DNA of 64,000 nucleotides from Mesostigma viride (GCA_009746045.1 RPFO01000104.1:1574597-1638596), one strand, 5' to 3'. Positions 12,501 to 23,781 are shown, numbered from the stretch's first letter. The notes: a model not told the origin generated them from the letters alone. Numbers and translations are program-made.

Positions 12501-14542
12501 GCAGCGGCCTACGCAGGGACAGGTGCGCAAACACGTTGAACGCACGCGGGTTGCTTGCGCCGACCGCCACACTGACACCGCCGCCACCACGCGCCGCATC
12601 ATCCCCCGCCCCCCCTTCTTTGCCAAGCACGACAAACCCCTCCGAGCGGAACTCCCCGTCGGGCTGGCGCACGTCATCCTCGGTGTCGTACAGCTGGTGG
12701 CGGGCGAAGGTGGGCAGCAGCGTGGGCCGCACGACGGGGCTGAAGAAGGTGGCCTCCGTGCCAGTTGTCGCTTTCACGGCATGGCTCAGGCTGATGGAGC
12801 TCCACGCGTGGCGGTAGAGCCACCTGGCACGCATGGATAGATATACATGCAACACGGGGGCAAGCACATGTGGGGCGGTCGAGACACTTGGGATCGCAAG
12901 TATACATGGACTACCATAGAGATGTGCCATATAGGTGTACTACCATAGAGATGTGCCATGTAGGTGTACTACCATAGAGATGTGCCATATAGGTGTACTA
13001 CCATAGAGATGTGCCATGTAGGTGTACTACCATAGAGATGTACCATATAGGTGTACTACTATAGAGATGTGCCATGTAGGTGTACTACCATAGAGATGTG
13101 CCATGTAGGTGTACTACCATAGAGATGTGCCATGTCGGTGTACTACCATACAGATGTACCATATAGGTGTACTACCATACAGATGTGCCATGTAGGTGTA
13201 CTACCATAGAGATGTGCCATGTAGGTGTACTACCATAGAGATGTGCCATGTAGGTGTACTACCATAGAGATGTACCATATAGGTGTACTACCATACAGAT
13301 GTGCCATGTAGGTGTACTACCATAGAGATGTGCCATGTAGGTGTAGCACTGCGGATCGGATGTGCCATAGCGGTGTAGCACTACTATATATATAACGTCA
13401 AGGCATATACATAGCCAAGCTGACTTTCTCGCCACACAAGTTTTCTAGATGATTCAATAGGGGGCTGGCAGGTTGCCGCCCTTTTCAAAAGGGTATTTCA
13501 CGTTGAGCTTGCACGTTTAGTTGTGTACCATTCCTTTGGTTGCTCGGACTTCCATGTTTCTCTTGTTCATCTCTTACCCCTGCATCGTATCGATCATTTA
13601 TGGAAATAGTCATTATCGCTAGATATAGCACGGAAGCGAGCCAACTTCGCTTCCATTCATCATGTACTTAACCATACATGGAGTTTCCTAGAGTACACGC
13701 CGAGAGAGCCACTGCCACGGGATGAGTGCCCACGGGTAGCCAAGGCAGGCATGATGCATCCGTGTGGCGCCAGTAGCGGGTTGCTATATGTGCTTACCGA
13801 GGCGAGTGCCCCCCTCCAGCGGATTATTTGCATCTAACTCTTCCAAATAACGTACTTTTGGCAGCGAGTGCTATACCCTCGGGGGCGCAGCCTGGGCTCT
13901 TTGGGAAATGTCAGGACCACTTGTGCCAAGCCAAAAAGGGCCTGGACACAAGAGATTCAGGATAAGGTGAGCTCTGACTGAGAAAATATAAAATAGTAAA
14001 GTATGCGGCTAAAGCCTACGCTGCAAATTCGTCGAGCACACCAATCTTAAGGTCGGCCACGAGGTGGTGTCCATTGGACGTTACCGTGACTAGCAGACCA
14101 GTCCATAAAAATCGTACCATTGATCAGGTGAGCCCGGCAGAATCAGGGGTCCTTGGGAAGCAGCGTCGGCAGGGCTGGCTGCCGCAGGCGTCTTGGTGGA
14201 GTCGTGGCTGGCTAGTAGGACCTTTTTTACGCGAACGATGTCTTTAGAAACGTTTTTCAAGGTCGCGCTAACTTCGAGGCCATCCCCTTCCTCTCCGCAG
14301 GGGCGAAACGTTAGCGCAGCCTCCAGCACAGGAGACGCCTGATCGCCGAGTGCGATAATCCATCTGTCGCCTTTATCCAAATCGATATTACGAGGAGGCG
14401 AAGCTTTCGACGATGTTGCAGCGGGCCTGATGGGTACTGCAGACTCCCCGGCATACACAGCGACGCTGAGGCCGGTCAAGGATACCCCCTGCACGTGCAT
14501 GCCAGAGGGAGTGCGAAGCATGGCGTAATAGCGTGCTGTCAT
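3565..14542 (-). CDS. GH36 alpha-galactosidase-like glycoside hydrolase (8 exons)
   Basis: Exons on the minus strand: 14542-14118, 12823-12496, 11444-11261, 9042-8858, 7717-7379, 6100-5871, 5172-4992, 3966-3565 (TAG). All introns are GT-AG, phases match and the sum is 2274 nt, giving 757 residues. The N-terminal beta-sandwich (about 1-310) includes SPDQWWLYRHAWSS, formed across the first junction. The TIM barrel follows: WNSWSTGKHTLITEKWVLDN, then FDVFQ/VDDGYQ..GDW..FPSG, HPDW, and LFK/VDFL with the presumed nucleophile Asp489. The acid/base is probably Asp550 in HRTSTDC. Then comes LWANDNDAV and a C-terminal sandwich ending near KDLWTGTAYD. No signal peptide is seen, so it is probably cytosolic. 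Family role (known): hydrolysis of alpha-1,6-galactosides. Substrate could also be raffinose-type transfer. Start codon is the first Met of an open frame. Confidence 0.9.
3979..4429. repeat. (GGGTGGA)n array in GH36 intron 7
   Basis: About 64 nearly perfect 7-base units with rare GAAGGGT variants, close to the 3' splice site of exon 8. The purine/G-rich strand is the non-coding (+) strand, so the transcript carries the C-rich (CCACCCT) strand. The long Pro/Thr/His frame through this array is a translation artefact. Confidence 0.95.
5183..5565. repeat. G-rich tracts in GH36 intron 6
   Basis: Three runs, at 5183-5285 (GGGA-type), 5343-5393 (GGGTT-type) and 5456-5560, the last with a 17-G run. 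They lie between exon 7 and exon 6. No coding content. Confidence 0.7.
7721..8075. repeat. 24-bp minisatellite in GH36 intron 4
   Basis: About 13 copies of a unit close to GGGAGGGAGCACGGAAGGGC, flanked by AGAG. It starts within a few bases of the acceptor of exon 5. Unit variants differ mainly at GGTA/GGTG/GGAA. Confidence 0.9.
9143..9228. repeat. 25-bp tandem repeat, three copies
   Basis: Three identical copies of a unit beginning ATGGACATTGGTGTTACACA, in GH36 intron 3. Confidence 0.85.
9418..9462 (-). pseudogene. Degenerate duplicate of the GH36 exon 3 end
   Basis: On the minus strand this reads CACGAGGAAGAGGAGGCGTG then CTTCACGCCGCCAG|GTGGGC. The true exon 3 end (11305-11261) reads TACGAGCGAGGGGACGTCTA then CTTCACGCCACCAG|GTGGGG. 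About three quarters of positions agree and the donor site is conserved. An in-frame TAG upstream means it is not a complete exon. Confidence 0.65.
9476..9700. repeat. Imperfect (ACT/ATC) trinucleotide microsatellite
   Basis: ACTATCATTACTACCATCAT-type triplets. A short stretch of the same composition resumes at 11088-11115, on the other side of the TIR element, so the element appears to have inserted in or beside this microsatellite. Confidence 0.85.
9707..11082. mobile_element. TIR-bounded DNA transposon, probably non-autonomous, in GH36 intron 3
   Basis: The left end (9722-9774: TTGCAACTTTGCAAATTAGC, GGAGGGCGGGG, GATTAAGAGGTACC) is matched inverted at the right end (11017-11075: GGTACCTCTTAATTAATCTC, CCCGCCCTCCTCTAATTTGC, AAACTTTGC). 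Imperfect TIRs are therefore about 60-75 bp. A second, internal inverted pair lies at 10406-10510 and 10925-11025 (AAATAAGAGGCATGCCTCT and flanks). The inner part is homologous to 466-976. Reading frames at 10194-10484 and on the other strand lack a recognisable transposase. I could not define a target-site duplication. Superfamily unassigned. Confidence 0.75.
11886..12178. repeat. (CCCT)n then CT-rich microsatellite in GH36 intron 2
   Basis: About 45 copies of CCCT (11900-12090) grade into (CT)n and TCTG tracts. The pyrimidine strand is the plus strand, so the pre-mRNA carries the purine strand. Confidence 0.95.
12240..12490. repeat. (CCCCA)n microsatellite in GH36 intron 2
   Basis: Mixed CCCCA and CCCCCA units run to within five bases of the donor of exon 2 (GTGAGG at 12495). 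The transcript is GGGGT-rich directly after the 5' splice site. Confidence 0.95.
12897..13378. repeat. 31-bp minisatellite in GH36 intron 1
   Basis: About 15 copies of TGTACTACCATAGAGATGTG plus CCATGTAGGTG. Sites varying between copies are CATA/CATG and GAG/CAG. Confidence 0.95.
13390..14100. other. Unique part of GH36 intron 1
   Basis: Ordinary mixed sequence between the 31-bp minisatellite and the donor GTACGA at 14117. No exon, repeat or RNA gene recognised. Confidence 0.5.
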
Positions 14543-15699
14543 GCCCTTTTCTTATAGCTGAAAGCGCTGCGGCGACGTCAGATGCTGTGTGGTCAAGATA
14601 TACACGATAAACTATGGAAAGTGCAGGACTCTCAATCGGCTAGGTTCTCTGCTCGCGAGGCTTACCTGAAACATAATGCTTAACTTACCGTTAGCGCGTG
14701 TTTTGCCGACCATTCCTTAACGTTGTCGTCTAATGCGACTTCCCAAGATGGCGACATTGTAGTTTCTCGGCCGACTTAAAAATGTGACGTTGCCATCCAC
14801 CCCACAATTCCAGGCGTTCCAGCCAGTGTACCGAGGAGACAACAACACATACGCTAAATTACTGCCAGGAAATTTCTTCTACGACAATTTTGCGCAACAG
14901 TACGCAGTCAGTGCTGCATTATTTTGCATATTGTATGCCCGTTGAACGCCATCAAGCGCACTGGGGGGTTCTGTAGGCCATTATCGACTTTTCATCTTTT
15001 ATCACGGCCAAGCTTGTGCTCGCAAACCTATATTTTAAACAGCCGTTACACCGTCGCGCGTTTGTTGCTCTCCCTGTAGGATCTTCCTTTCTCAAGTTCT
15101 TGTCCGATTATCGTGGTTGCCGTGGTTCCGGATGGACGGTGATGCAAGAGTGCTGTACGACCGTACGAACCTGGTACGAAGTTTTTTGGGGCTGGGCTGC
15201 CAGCAGAAAATACATTGCTGCGGCGGTCTGCGTTGACCCGCCTTCTTTTTTTTATTTTTTTTTTTTATCCGGACTTCCCTACGGTCGTGTCCTATGACTC
15301 CTATCTGGCAGCTGGCTATCTCCTCGATCCTGGTCTCCTATGAACAAGAGGACGCAGACAGGAGTGTGCATCTTTGGAAAAACGAGAAGCTGGAAGCACG
15401 TGCGTAGAGGCCAAATGCCACGGGAGTTGGAACTAAAGCCGTGAAATGCGTTGGCTATAGGTTATGTCTGACCAAGGTCGTCGTTCGCCGAACGAGGATG
15501 ATATTGAAGATATCTTTGCCGAGCGTGCGGGGTCCGTGCGCGTTTATATTCTCGAGATAATAAATGCGTTACCATGAGAAAATCTCGATGGCATTTCCTA
15601 ACCCTGATGTATGAGACGCGAACAAGGCCCTCCCTTTAATTAGCATAAATTAGCATGGAACAAGGCTGTTAGTCAGGGGAAATTTCTAGCGTTGCTCTT
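14543..15699. promoter_or_regulatory. Shared upstream region of two divergent genes
   Basis: It lies between the start of the minus-strand GH36 gene (ATG at 14542) and the start of the plus-strand carrier gene (ATG at 15700). Elements visible are CGACGTCAG (14571-14579) and AAGATGGCG (14745-14753). Around 15543-15565 there is a TTTATATTC, AGATAATAAATG AT-rich patch that could serve the carrier. No repeat arrays occur here, unlike in the introns on both sides. Role inferred from position only. Confidence 0.45.
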
Positions 15700-18600
15700 A
15701 TGGAGAGAAAGACACCCGCCAGCGACCCAAGGGAAGGCGTTTCCAGCCAAGATGAGGCACGATATCGAGAGCTGTTTGCCCAGGTATGGACTACTATGTT
15801 TCTAGAATGCCAATGTCGAGGAAAAGAAAACGCATTCTCGGCAACCTCCTTGCCAAATGTAACTTGTTGCCCTTACATGCTCGGGTGGGAAGGCTGTCTC
15901 TAATAGAATGGAGCGCCCGTTACAATGTTTTCGTGGACCTCCGTACAGATGGATACGGACAAGTCTGGCCACATCAGCAGGGCAGAGTTTCTCGACGCGG
16001 TATCGACATTGGGCCTGCATGTCAGCCCGGACCGTGCTCATCAGGTGTTCCAGGTACGGGGGTGTTCTGCATGGCACATGGGACGTTTTGCAGTCACCAA
16101 ACTTTTGAAATATTTATGGTGCCTGTCTTGAACCCTGGAGTTTTGGTTTCAACTTCCAAATTATCTACTGTGCCAACTTTACCTACTCTGCTCAGCACTG
16201 CTGTGAACAAGATACGCCTAAAGACTCTGGCGAATCCCTGGATGACATAGTAGTACATCATGCCCTAGCATGGACACTCTTGCGCCTACAAGTACGGGGA
16301 CTATCAACCACCCCTGTTAATCGAGGAAACTAGTACCAGCATGAGGCAACCAGCATGCGCCGAAATAATAATAGTAATAACAATAATAAGAGTAATAACC
16401 ATGTTAATAGTAATAACAATGTTAATAGTAATAAGGATATTAATAGTAATGGGATATCCAAGGTCTTAATCCAGGTCCTACCATGTATGCAAAATGCGTT
16501 TGCTGAGCAAATTGAGTCGATACCGGGCACTATCCTGTTCCTTTGTCTGGCGCTACCTGGCCCATCACAATCCATCATCGGGCACCACCCATCATTACAT
16601 CAGCACCCTATGTCTGGGTCTCGAGGGTCAGTACCCTATTTCTGGGTCTCGAGACACATGGCCGGTTCCTCCCCCAACATTCCTGGGCTGGTTTCCTGAT
16701 TCCGTCACTCGCAGAACGTGGCTGCCCTAAAGGGGGAGCATGCTTGTCGCTGAAGTCCCTTGTCGACGCCACCCCATTCCTTATAGGGTGTTTGTATGGC
16801 TCGGTCGCCATTCTGTGCCATGTCGCTTGTAGGGCATCCCTTGTACTGCACTCTCTGTGAAGCCGTTGTGCATCACAGCATGCCCTTTCCTTTCATCGCA
16901 CACGTGTTGTGTCTTGGTGGAGTTAAAAGGGGGCACCACCACATGCTTCCACATCACTGACATGGCAGCAGTGGCGGTGTACTGCTGGCACCCGTGTGTT
17001 GGCTGCCTGCATAGTTAACGCCAGCATCATTATGCTGGCTGCCTACTAACGTCTGCTCATGTCTGTCACATGTTGTTGTTTGCGCGTGCTGGTTGCCTGC
17101 TCTCATTTGCCTGTGTCGTCCTCTACCTGCCAATATCTGCAAGCTCCTCTACCTGCTGGCCCCCCGCGTGCCGGCTGCCTACTAACCTCTGCACGTGTTC
17201 TCCTCTACCTCATGTTCATTATCTGCTGCGCCCGGCCCCTATCCGCAGGCGCGCGCCGACGGCGACATGGGAAACGGCGACGGCCTCGTCTCCTACCCTG
17301 AGTTTGTTCGCTTTGCATCCGCGCGAGACAGAGAGCTGCGGCAGCTCTTTGTGGGACTGGATGGCGACGGCGATGGACGGCTGACACATGGCGAGCTCAC
17401 ACGTGCACTGGAAGTCCTCGAGCAGGAGGACGCGCAGGCGAGGGGGGGGCGCCCGGGGGTGCCAGGTTAGGGCCAAGCCCGTCCATGGGCAGGGAGGGTA
17501 AACCGGAGGCGGTGCCATCGGGAGGGAAGGGGAGCCCGTTGGGAGGGAAGCTGACACAGACGACAGACAGTGCACGGTTGACAGACGGGAAGGCAGGGAC
17601 AGCGCATGGGGAGAGTGCCCCCCTGTACAAGCGGGCGGCGGTGGACCAGCTGTTTGCGCGCATGGACGTGGACGCGGATGGGAGCATTAGTTGGGACGAG
17701 TTCCGCAACTTTCTGCGGTTGCTGCCGGCGGCGTCCGCGCGGGAGGTGGGTGGCGGTTCTCCGCTTACTGTTTAAAGGGGTGCGTGGCGGTGGTCCGCCC
17801 ATCTGGTTTAGAATAGCTCAACCTGCTCAGCTCTGTAATGTCTAGGGAGGTGTGTGTGTGTGTGTGTGGGATGGGTGTGGTTGGTCCGCCCGATATTCAA
17901 GGGGTGGGTGGGTGGGTGGGGGTGGCTAGGGTTGTCTGGGTACTCTTAAGGACCGCTGAACAGTCCGTGCCAGGTCCTTGCCGCGCAACAGCATGGGTGG
18001 TGGAGCCCGGTTGGGGTTAGCTGACTGGAGACAGTGTGGTGGCTAGCCATGGTGCTGCACTTGTCGGGGGTCGGGGCTCAAGCTCTAGGGCACCCGGACC
18101 GCGCCACAGCTGGAGCTGTCTTCACAGTGATCACAGTGATTTCTATACTAGACGTATTGTGTCGGTCGCCCGTTGTTGGACACGTGGACGCATCTATTGG
18201 ACAGCTCCACTCTGGGTGTGGATTCCATACCCCCAACCCCTGCCCCCTGCCCCCTACCCCTACCCCTACCCCTACCCCTACCCCGTACCCCCTACCCCTA
18301 CCCCTACCCCTACCCCTACCCCTACCCCTACCCCTACCCCTACCCCCTACCCCTACCCCTACCCCTACCCCTACCCCTACCCCTACCCCTACCCCCTACC
18401 CCTACCCCTACCCCTACCCCCTACCCCCTACCCCTACCCCCTACCCCTACCCCTACCCCTACCCCCTACCCCTACCCCTACCCCTACCCCTACCCCCTAC
18501 CCCTACCCCTACCCCTACCCCTACCCTACCCCTACCCCTACCCCTACCCCCTACCCCTACCCCCTACCCCTACCCCTACCCCTACCCCTACCCCTACCCC

Positions 18601-21600
18601 CTACCCCCCTACCCCCTACCCCTACCCCTACCCCTACCCCTACCCCCCCTACCCCTACCCCTACCCCTACCCCTACCCCCTACCCCCTACCCCTACCCCT
18701 ACCCCTACCCCTACCCCCTACCCCTACCCCTACCCCTACCCCTACCCCTACCCCTACCCCTACCCCCTACCCCTACCCCCTACCCCTACCCCTACCCCTA
18801 CCCCCCCCTACCCCTACCCCTACCCCTACCCCTACCCCTACCCCTACCCCCTACCCCTACCCCTACCCCTACCCCTACCCCTACCCCTACCCCTACCCCC
18901 CTACCCCTACCCCTACCCCTACCCCTACCCCCTACCCCTACCCCTACCCCTACCCCCTACCCCTACCCCTACCCCTACCCCTACCCCTACCCCTACCCCT
19001 ACCCCTACCCCCTACCCCTACCCCTACCCCTACCCCTACCCCTACCCCTACCCCCTACCCCTACCCCCTACCCCTACCCCCTACCCCTACCCCCTACCCC
19101 TACCCCTACCCCCTACCCCTACCCCCTACCCCTACCCCTACCCCCTACCCCTACCCCTACCCCTACCCCTACCCCTACCCCTACCCTACCCCTACCCCTA
19201 CCCCTACCCCTACCCCCTACCCCTACCCCCTACCCCTACCCCTACCCCTACCCCTACCCCTTCCCCTGCCCCTGCCCCTGCCACCTGCCCCCTGCCCCTG
19301 CCCCCCCCTGCCCCCCGCCCCCTGCCCCCAACCCCCTGCCCCAACCCCCTGCCCCCCGCCCCCTGCCCCCAACCCCTGCCCCCAACCCCCTGCCCCTGCC
19401 TCCTACCCCTACCCCTACCCCCAACCCCTACCCCTACCCCTACCCCTACCCCTACCCCTACCCCTACCCCTACCCCTACCCCTACCCCTACCCCCTACCC
19501 CTACCCCCTACCCCTACCCCTACCCCTACCCCCTACCCCTACCCCTACCCCTACCCCTACCCCTACCCCGTACCCCTACCCCTACCCTACCTACCCCTAC
19601 CCCCTACCCCCTACCCCTACCCCTACCCCTACCCCTACCCCTACCCCTACCCCCTACCCCTACCCCTACCCCTACCCCTACCCCTACCCCTACCCCCTAC
19701 CCCCTACCCCTACCCCTACCCCTACCCCTACCCCTACCCCCTACCCCTACGCCCTACGCCCTACCCCTACCCCTACCCCTACCCCTACCCCTTCCCCCTT
19801 CCCCCTTCCCCCTTCCCCTGCCCCTGCCCCTACCCCCTGCCCCTGCCCCCTGCCCCCTGCCCCTGCCCCTCCCACCTGCCACCTGCCACCTGCCACCTGC
19901 CACCTGCCACCTGCCACCTGCCACCTGCCACCTGCCACCTGCCACCTGCCACCTGCCACCTGCCACCTGCCACCTGCCACCTGCCACGTGCCACGTGCCA
20001 CCTGCCACGTGCCACCTGCCCCCTGCCCCCTGCCCCCTGCCCCCTGCCCCCTACCCCTACCCCCTACCCCTACCCGCTACCCCCTACCCCTACCCCTTAC
20101 CCCTACCCCCTACCCCCTACCCCTTACCCCCTACCCCCTACCCCCTACCCCTACCCCTACCCCTACCCCTACGCCCTACGCCCTACCCCTACCCCCTACC
20201 CCCTACCCCTTCCCCCTTCCCCTTCCCCCTGTCCCCTGCCCCCTACCCCTGCCCCCTGCCCCCTGCCCCCTGCCCCTGCCCCTCCCACCTGCCACCTGCC
20301 ACCTGCCACCTGCCACCTGCCACCTGCCACCTGCCACCCGCCACCTGCCACCTGCCACCTGCCACCTGCCACCTGCCACCTGCCACCTGCCACCTGCCAC
20401 CTGCCACCTGCCACCTGCCACCTGCCACCTGCCACCTGCCACCTGCCACCTGCCACCTGCCCCTTACCCCCTACCCCCTACCCCCTACCCGCTACCCCCT
20501 ACCCCCTACCCCCTACCCCCTACCCCCTACCCCATACCCCATACCCATACCCCATACCCCATACCCCATACCCCATACCCCATACCCCATGCCCCCTATT
20601 TCCTATACCTCCTGTCCACCACCTCTCCAGTATTCGACAGCTGTTTGACAAGCAGGCGCGCGCCAGCATTGGCCCCCTCTCTTACATCGTGTCCATCTGA
20701 CAGCTCCCCACTTTGTCCTTCCATTTTTATCTTTTTTAATTAATTCATTTATATTTTATTCCGCTCCCATTGCTGGTTGTCTCCTTGATATTTTACTCCG
20801 ATCCCATGTCCCTTGCCAGCTGTTTGACACGTGGACGCGCGCCAGCATCGACCCGGGAGAGAACGCGCGCATTCCCGAGGACCTGCCGCCCGCGCCGCGG
20901 GGACAAGGCCAGCCGCCGCGCCCGCTCGCCTCCACGCTGCTGGCGGGCGGCGTGGCGGGGGGGGTGTCCCGCGTCGCCACCGCCCCACTTGACCGCATCA
21001 AGGTCATCCTGCAAGCCGGCACGCATGCACCCGCTAAGACGCCGTCATTGTTGTCAACTTCAGGTCCATCGCTGGCATCCGCGCCGCCCCCCCCCCGTCC
21101 CAGCATACCTGCCCTTGCGCGCCACATCTACAGGACCGAGGGCGTGGCCGCGTTCTTCCGAGGAAACGGCGCCAACTGCATCAAGATCGTGCCCGAGTCC
21201 GCCGTAAAGTTCCTGGCCTATGACTCCCTGAAGCACCTGGTTAGCCAGGACCCGGACCGACCGGGCCCCGCGGGACGATTTATTGCGGGTGCTGCGGCTG
21301 GTATGATCTCCCAGGGTGCGGTCTACCCCCTGGAGGTGGCCAAGACGAGGCTTGCGCTGGCGCCTGCTGGGATGTACCGGGGCATCGGGGGGTGCCTGGC
21401 CGCCATGTGGCGCGCCGAGGGCCCACGGTCGCTGTACCGCGGGCTCCTGCCCAGCATGCTAGGGATTATACCGTACGCCGGCACGGACCTGGCGGTGTAC
21501 AACACCCTGCGGGACGCCTGGGTGGCGCGGCACGCGCATGCGGGAGGTAACGTTGCCAGTCTCCGTATCGTGGTTTTGTTATCGTGTTTGAATGGGCTTT

Positions 21601-23589
21601 CTTTGTCCAGGTTTCCTTTCTCTCTTATGCCTCCCATGTGGCCTCTCCGTTTGGGTGCTCACTTTGCGTAAGTTGCTGCTCTTGATGGCCAAGTGAGCTA
21701 TCTTTCGAACTCTGGTATTATGGTGCTCCGCGACTAGCATACTATAGTCTATCTAATACTGAGTGTGGTATTATGGTGCTCCGCGACTAGCATACTATAG
21801 TCTATCTAATACTGAGTGTGGTATTATGGTGCTCCGCGACTAGCATACTATAGTCTATCTAATACTGAGTGTGGTATTATGGTGCTCCGCGACTAGCATA
21901 GTATAGTCTATCTAATACTGAGTGTGGTATTATGGTGCTCCGCGACTAGCATAGTATAGTCTATCTAATACTGATTGTGGTATTATGGTGCTCCGCGACT
22001 AGCATAGTATAGTCTATCTAATACTGATTGTGGTATTATGGTGCTCCGCGACTCCCCAACGGCAGCACGTGTGTAATATATAATTAGTTAATTAATTTAT
22101 TCATTTATTAATTAATCTTTCGGCCACGCTTGGGCTTTTCTTCTTGACGGTAGAGGCGCCCATGGGCATCCGCGCAGGTTTCCGAGCCGCGCGGCACATG
22201 GATACAACCGCGCGGCACATGGATACAACATCCCCCCACCCCAGGCGTGACTCTAGAGACCTGATTCTTGGCTCAGATTCTGGAGACCTGATTTTGGGCT
22301 CATGCTCTCTCTGCAAGTTTGTGTCCTTGTATACCTGGACGGAGCGGCACAGCCAGTGATGTCCTTTTGCTGCTTTAGCATGCCAGGATGGGTTTGGGGT
22401 TCAAAGGGGGGTTCATACCAAGCACTTCTCTGCCCTGTGGCTAAATTAGTCGGGGCTCAATCGGTCGGGGGAAGTGAAGGGGAGGTGCGCGAAGAGGATG
22501 CGAGTCTTTCGAGTGTCACCAGACAGATTGGTAGGCCAGGATACTCCGCACCGCACCTTCTTTCCAGGCCTCCGCATCTTTACCATCCGACTAGAAAAAA
22601 AGCGCGTCGCAATTTTGAAGAACTGCTTGTCGGTGTACACCCACGCTGGCTGGTTGTAGCATTAGCCAAGCCACATGCAGCCATGGTGTGCCGGCGCTAG
22701 TTCTTGGAGTGCTGGGGACCCATGCCATCACGAACGCGCAGTCACGTGCTCTTCATTAATTACGGAACTGCGATGCTACGAGCAGGGTTTCTGTTTCTCA
22801 GGCCACACGTGAGTTGGGGGGTACGTCTTCTCCATGTGCTGCATGGCTCAACAACCTGCTGTGATGCCCACACAAGCAGTAGTCGTGGCAAAGTTGCTCC
22901 AGGTTACGGTAAACCTTAAGGGTCCATGTACCTGTAATGTCCTGGACGGTTGAATTAGGATTCATCTATGCATCAGTTCCCCTTTTACTGTCCAATCACA
23001 GTCAGATGCTGAACATGCAATGAGCGATTCGGCATAGGTGAGGCTACGCGACACCCTGTCAGAGAATTCATAGGCAGATTATTTGCCAAACTCACTTGAT
23101 GCTGCGCTTTAGACACACGAAACAGAGGCATACTTCTTTCTTGTCGATACATGCTGCCTGTTTCTGGGGCTGGTTCAGGGCATACCTCTCTCTTGTCTAT
23201 CCATACTGCCTGTTTATAGTGTTGTGATATGTGATCTTTATTGGTCGCTTTGGCCCGTTCGTTTCACCTCCTTCATACATGCAGAGGCGCCCGGCGCATG
23301 GACGATCTTTGCGTGTGGCGCCATCTCGTCGACGTGCGGCCAGTTGGTTTCATACCCACTCCAAGTGGTGCGCACGCGGCTACAGATGCAGGGCCTGAAC
23401 GCAGACAAGAGCTCCTCCTCCAGTGGAGGCTTCTTGTCTTTGGGGCGGTCCATCGTACGGCAAGAGGGTGTGCTGGGTCTGTACCGAGGGCTCGGAGCCA
23501 ATTTTGTGAAGACGATACCATCCGTCGGCATTAGCTATGCACTGTTTGAAACCGTAGCAAAATTTTTGGATGCCAATAAAACCAACTAG
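15700..23589 (+). CDS. Calcium-dependent mitochondrial carrier (EF-hand SLC25, ATP-Mg/Pi type; 6 exons)
   Basis: Exons: 15700-15783, 15949-16053, 17249-17465, 17567-17745 (the acceptor could instead be before 17585), 20820-21546, 23285-23589 (TAG). Phases agree; about 538 residues. EF-hands: [12 protein letters not shown] (30-41), a degenerate loop around 69-81 with one inserted residue, [12 protein letters not shown] (101-112) and [12 protein letters not shown] (169-180). Three carrier repeats follow with signatures PLDRIK, PLEVAK and PLQVVR; the first is preceded by [12 protein letters not shown] and has FFRGNGAN downstream. This order, an N-terminal calmodulin-like domain then an SLC25 domain, is that of short calcium-binding mitochondrial carriers (known), which exchange ATP-Mg for phosphate across the inner membrane. 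Slightly longer than the usual 470-500 residues owing to linkers. The first Met gives no obvious presequence, as normal for the family. Confidence 0.92.
16355..16452. repeat. Imperfect (AAT/AGT) trinucleotide repeat in carrier intron 2
   Basis: AATAATAATAGTAATAACAA-type triplets, interspersed with GTT. Not coding; the neighbouring exons are 15949-16053 and 17249-17465. Confidence 0.8.
18228..20590. repeat. 2.4-kb (CCCCTA)n array with (TGCCACC)n blocks in carrier intron 4
   Basis: CCCCTA hexamers with CCCCCTA variants dominate 18240-19265, 19395-19790 and 20050-20190. CCCCTGCC-type units fill 19265-19395. Two heptamer blocks, CCACCTG, lie at 19868-20015 and 20285-20460. The array ends in CCCCATA units. 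The very long Pro/Leu/Tyr/Thr frames in all three phases are translations of the array, not proteins. The G-strand (TAGGGG) resembles telomeric repeats. Confidence 0.97.
20641..20700 (+). other. Duplicate of carrier exon 5 start: possible alternative last exon
   Basis: CTGTTTGACAAGCAGGCGCG then CGCCAGCATTG closely matches the start of exon 5 at 20820 (CTGTTTGACACGTGGACGCG then CGCCAGCATCG). It is preceded by CGACAG, so it could be spliced in phase from exon 4. The frame then reads [19 protein letters not shown] and stops at TGA 20698-20700. Use would give a soluble EF-hand protein of about 214 residues with no carrier domain. Equally it may be a dead duplicate. Confidence 0.5.
21713..22045. 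repeat. 53-bp tandem repeat in carrier intron 5
   Basis: Six copies of a unit beginning GTGGTATTATGGTGCTCCGC and ending TCTAATACTGAGT. Copies differ at CATACTATAG/CATAGTATAG and GAGT/GATT. The final copy runs into the LINE-like terminus at 22045. Confidence 0.92.
22040..22112 (+). mobile_element. Worn LINE 3' terminus
   Basis: GGTGCTCCGCGACTCCCCAA then CGGCAGCACG and a degenerate TTAATTAA tail with ATTTATTC. The hairpin (22052-22065) has one mismatch. The preceding 53-bp repeat unit carries GGTGCTCCGCGACT too, so the array probably derives from this element's 3' UTR. Confidence 0.6.
22113..23284. other. Unique part of carrier intron 5
   Basis: Mixed sequence with two short local duplications: GCGCGGCACATGGATACAAC twice at 22190-22230, and GAGACCTGATT...GGCTCA twice at 22256-22302. 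It ends in the acceptor CATACATGCAG. No exon recognised. Confidence 0.5.
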
Positions 23590-23780
23590 TTACATCGCCT
23601 CCGGCAGGGGGAGGGCCAGGGACACGGGCGTGGGCAAGCTGGTGGCACAACACTGCTACATCTCCCACCATATCATTGGTGAGCAAGATTGTAGTATAGG
23701 ATGAAATTTCCTGAAGCTACGAGTAAGCTTTGCCCCTTATTAATTGTGAGGGTCCCGTGTGCCAGCCCCCCTACAACCAT
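23590..23780 (+). other. Probable 3' UTR of the carrier gene
   Basis: Begins at the TAG stop at 23587 and runs to the (TTAA)n tail of an inverted LINE at 23782. No poly(A) signal I would trust. Confidence 0.35.
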
Positions 23781-23781
23781 A

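Noticed and set aside
15016-15297. 93-codon plus-strand frame in the divergent promoter region
   Set aside because: No motif, ends in a poly-T/Phe run, and no splice link to the carrier gene.
18034-20743. Very long open frames (850-890 codons) rich in Pro, Leu, Tyr and Thr
   Set aside because: Open in all three phases because the CCCCTA unit has no stop; they lie in the carrier intron.
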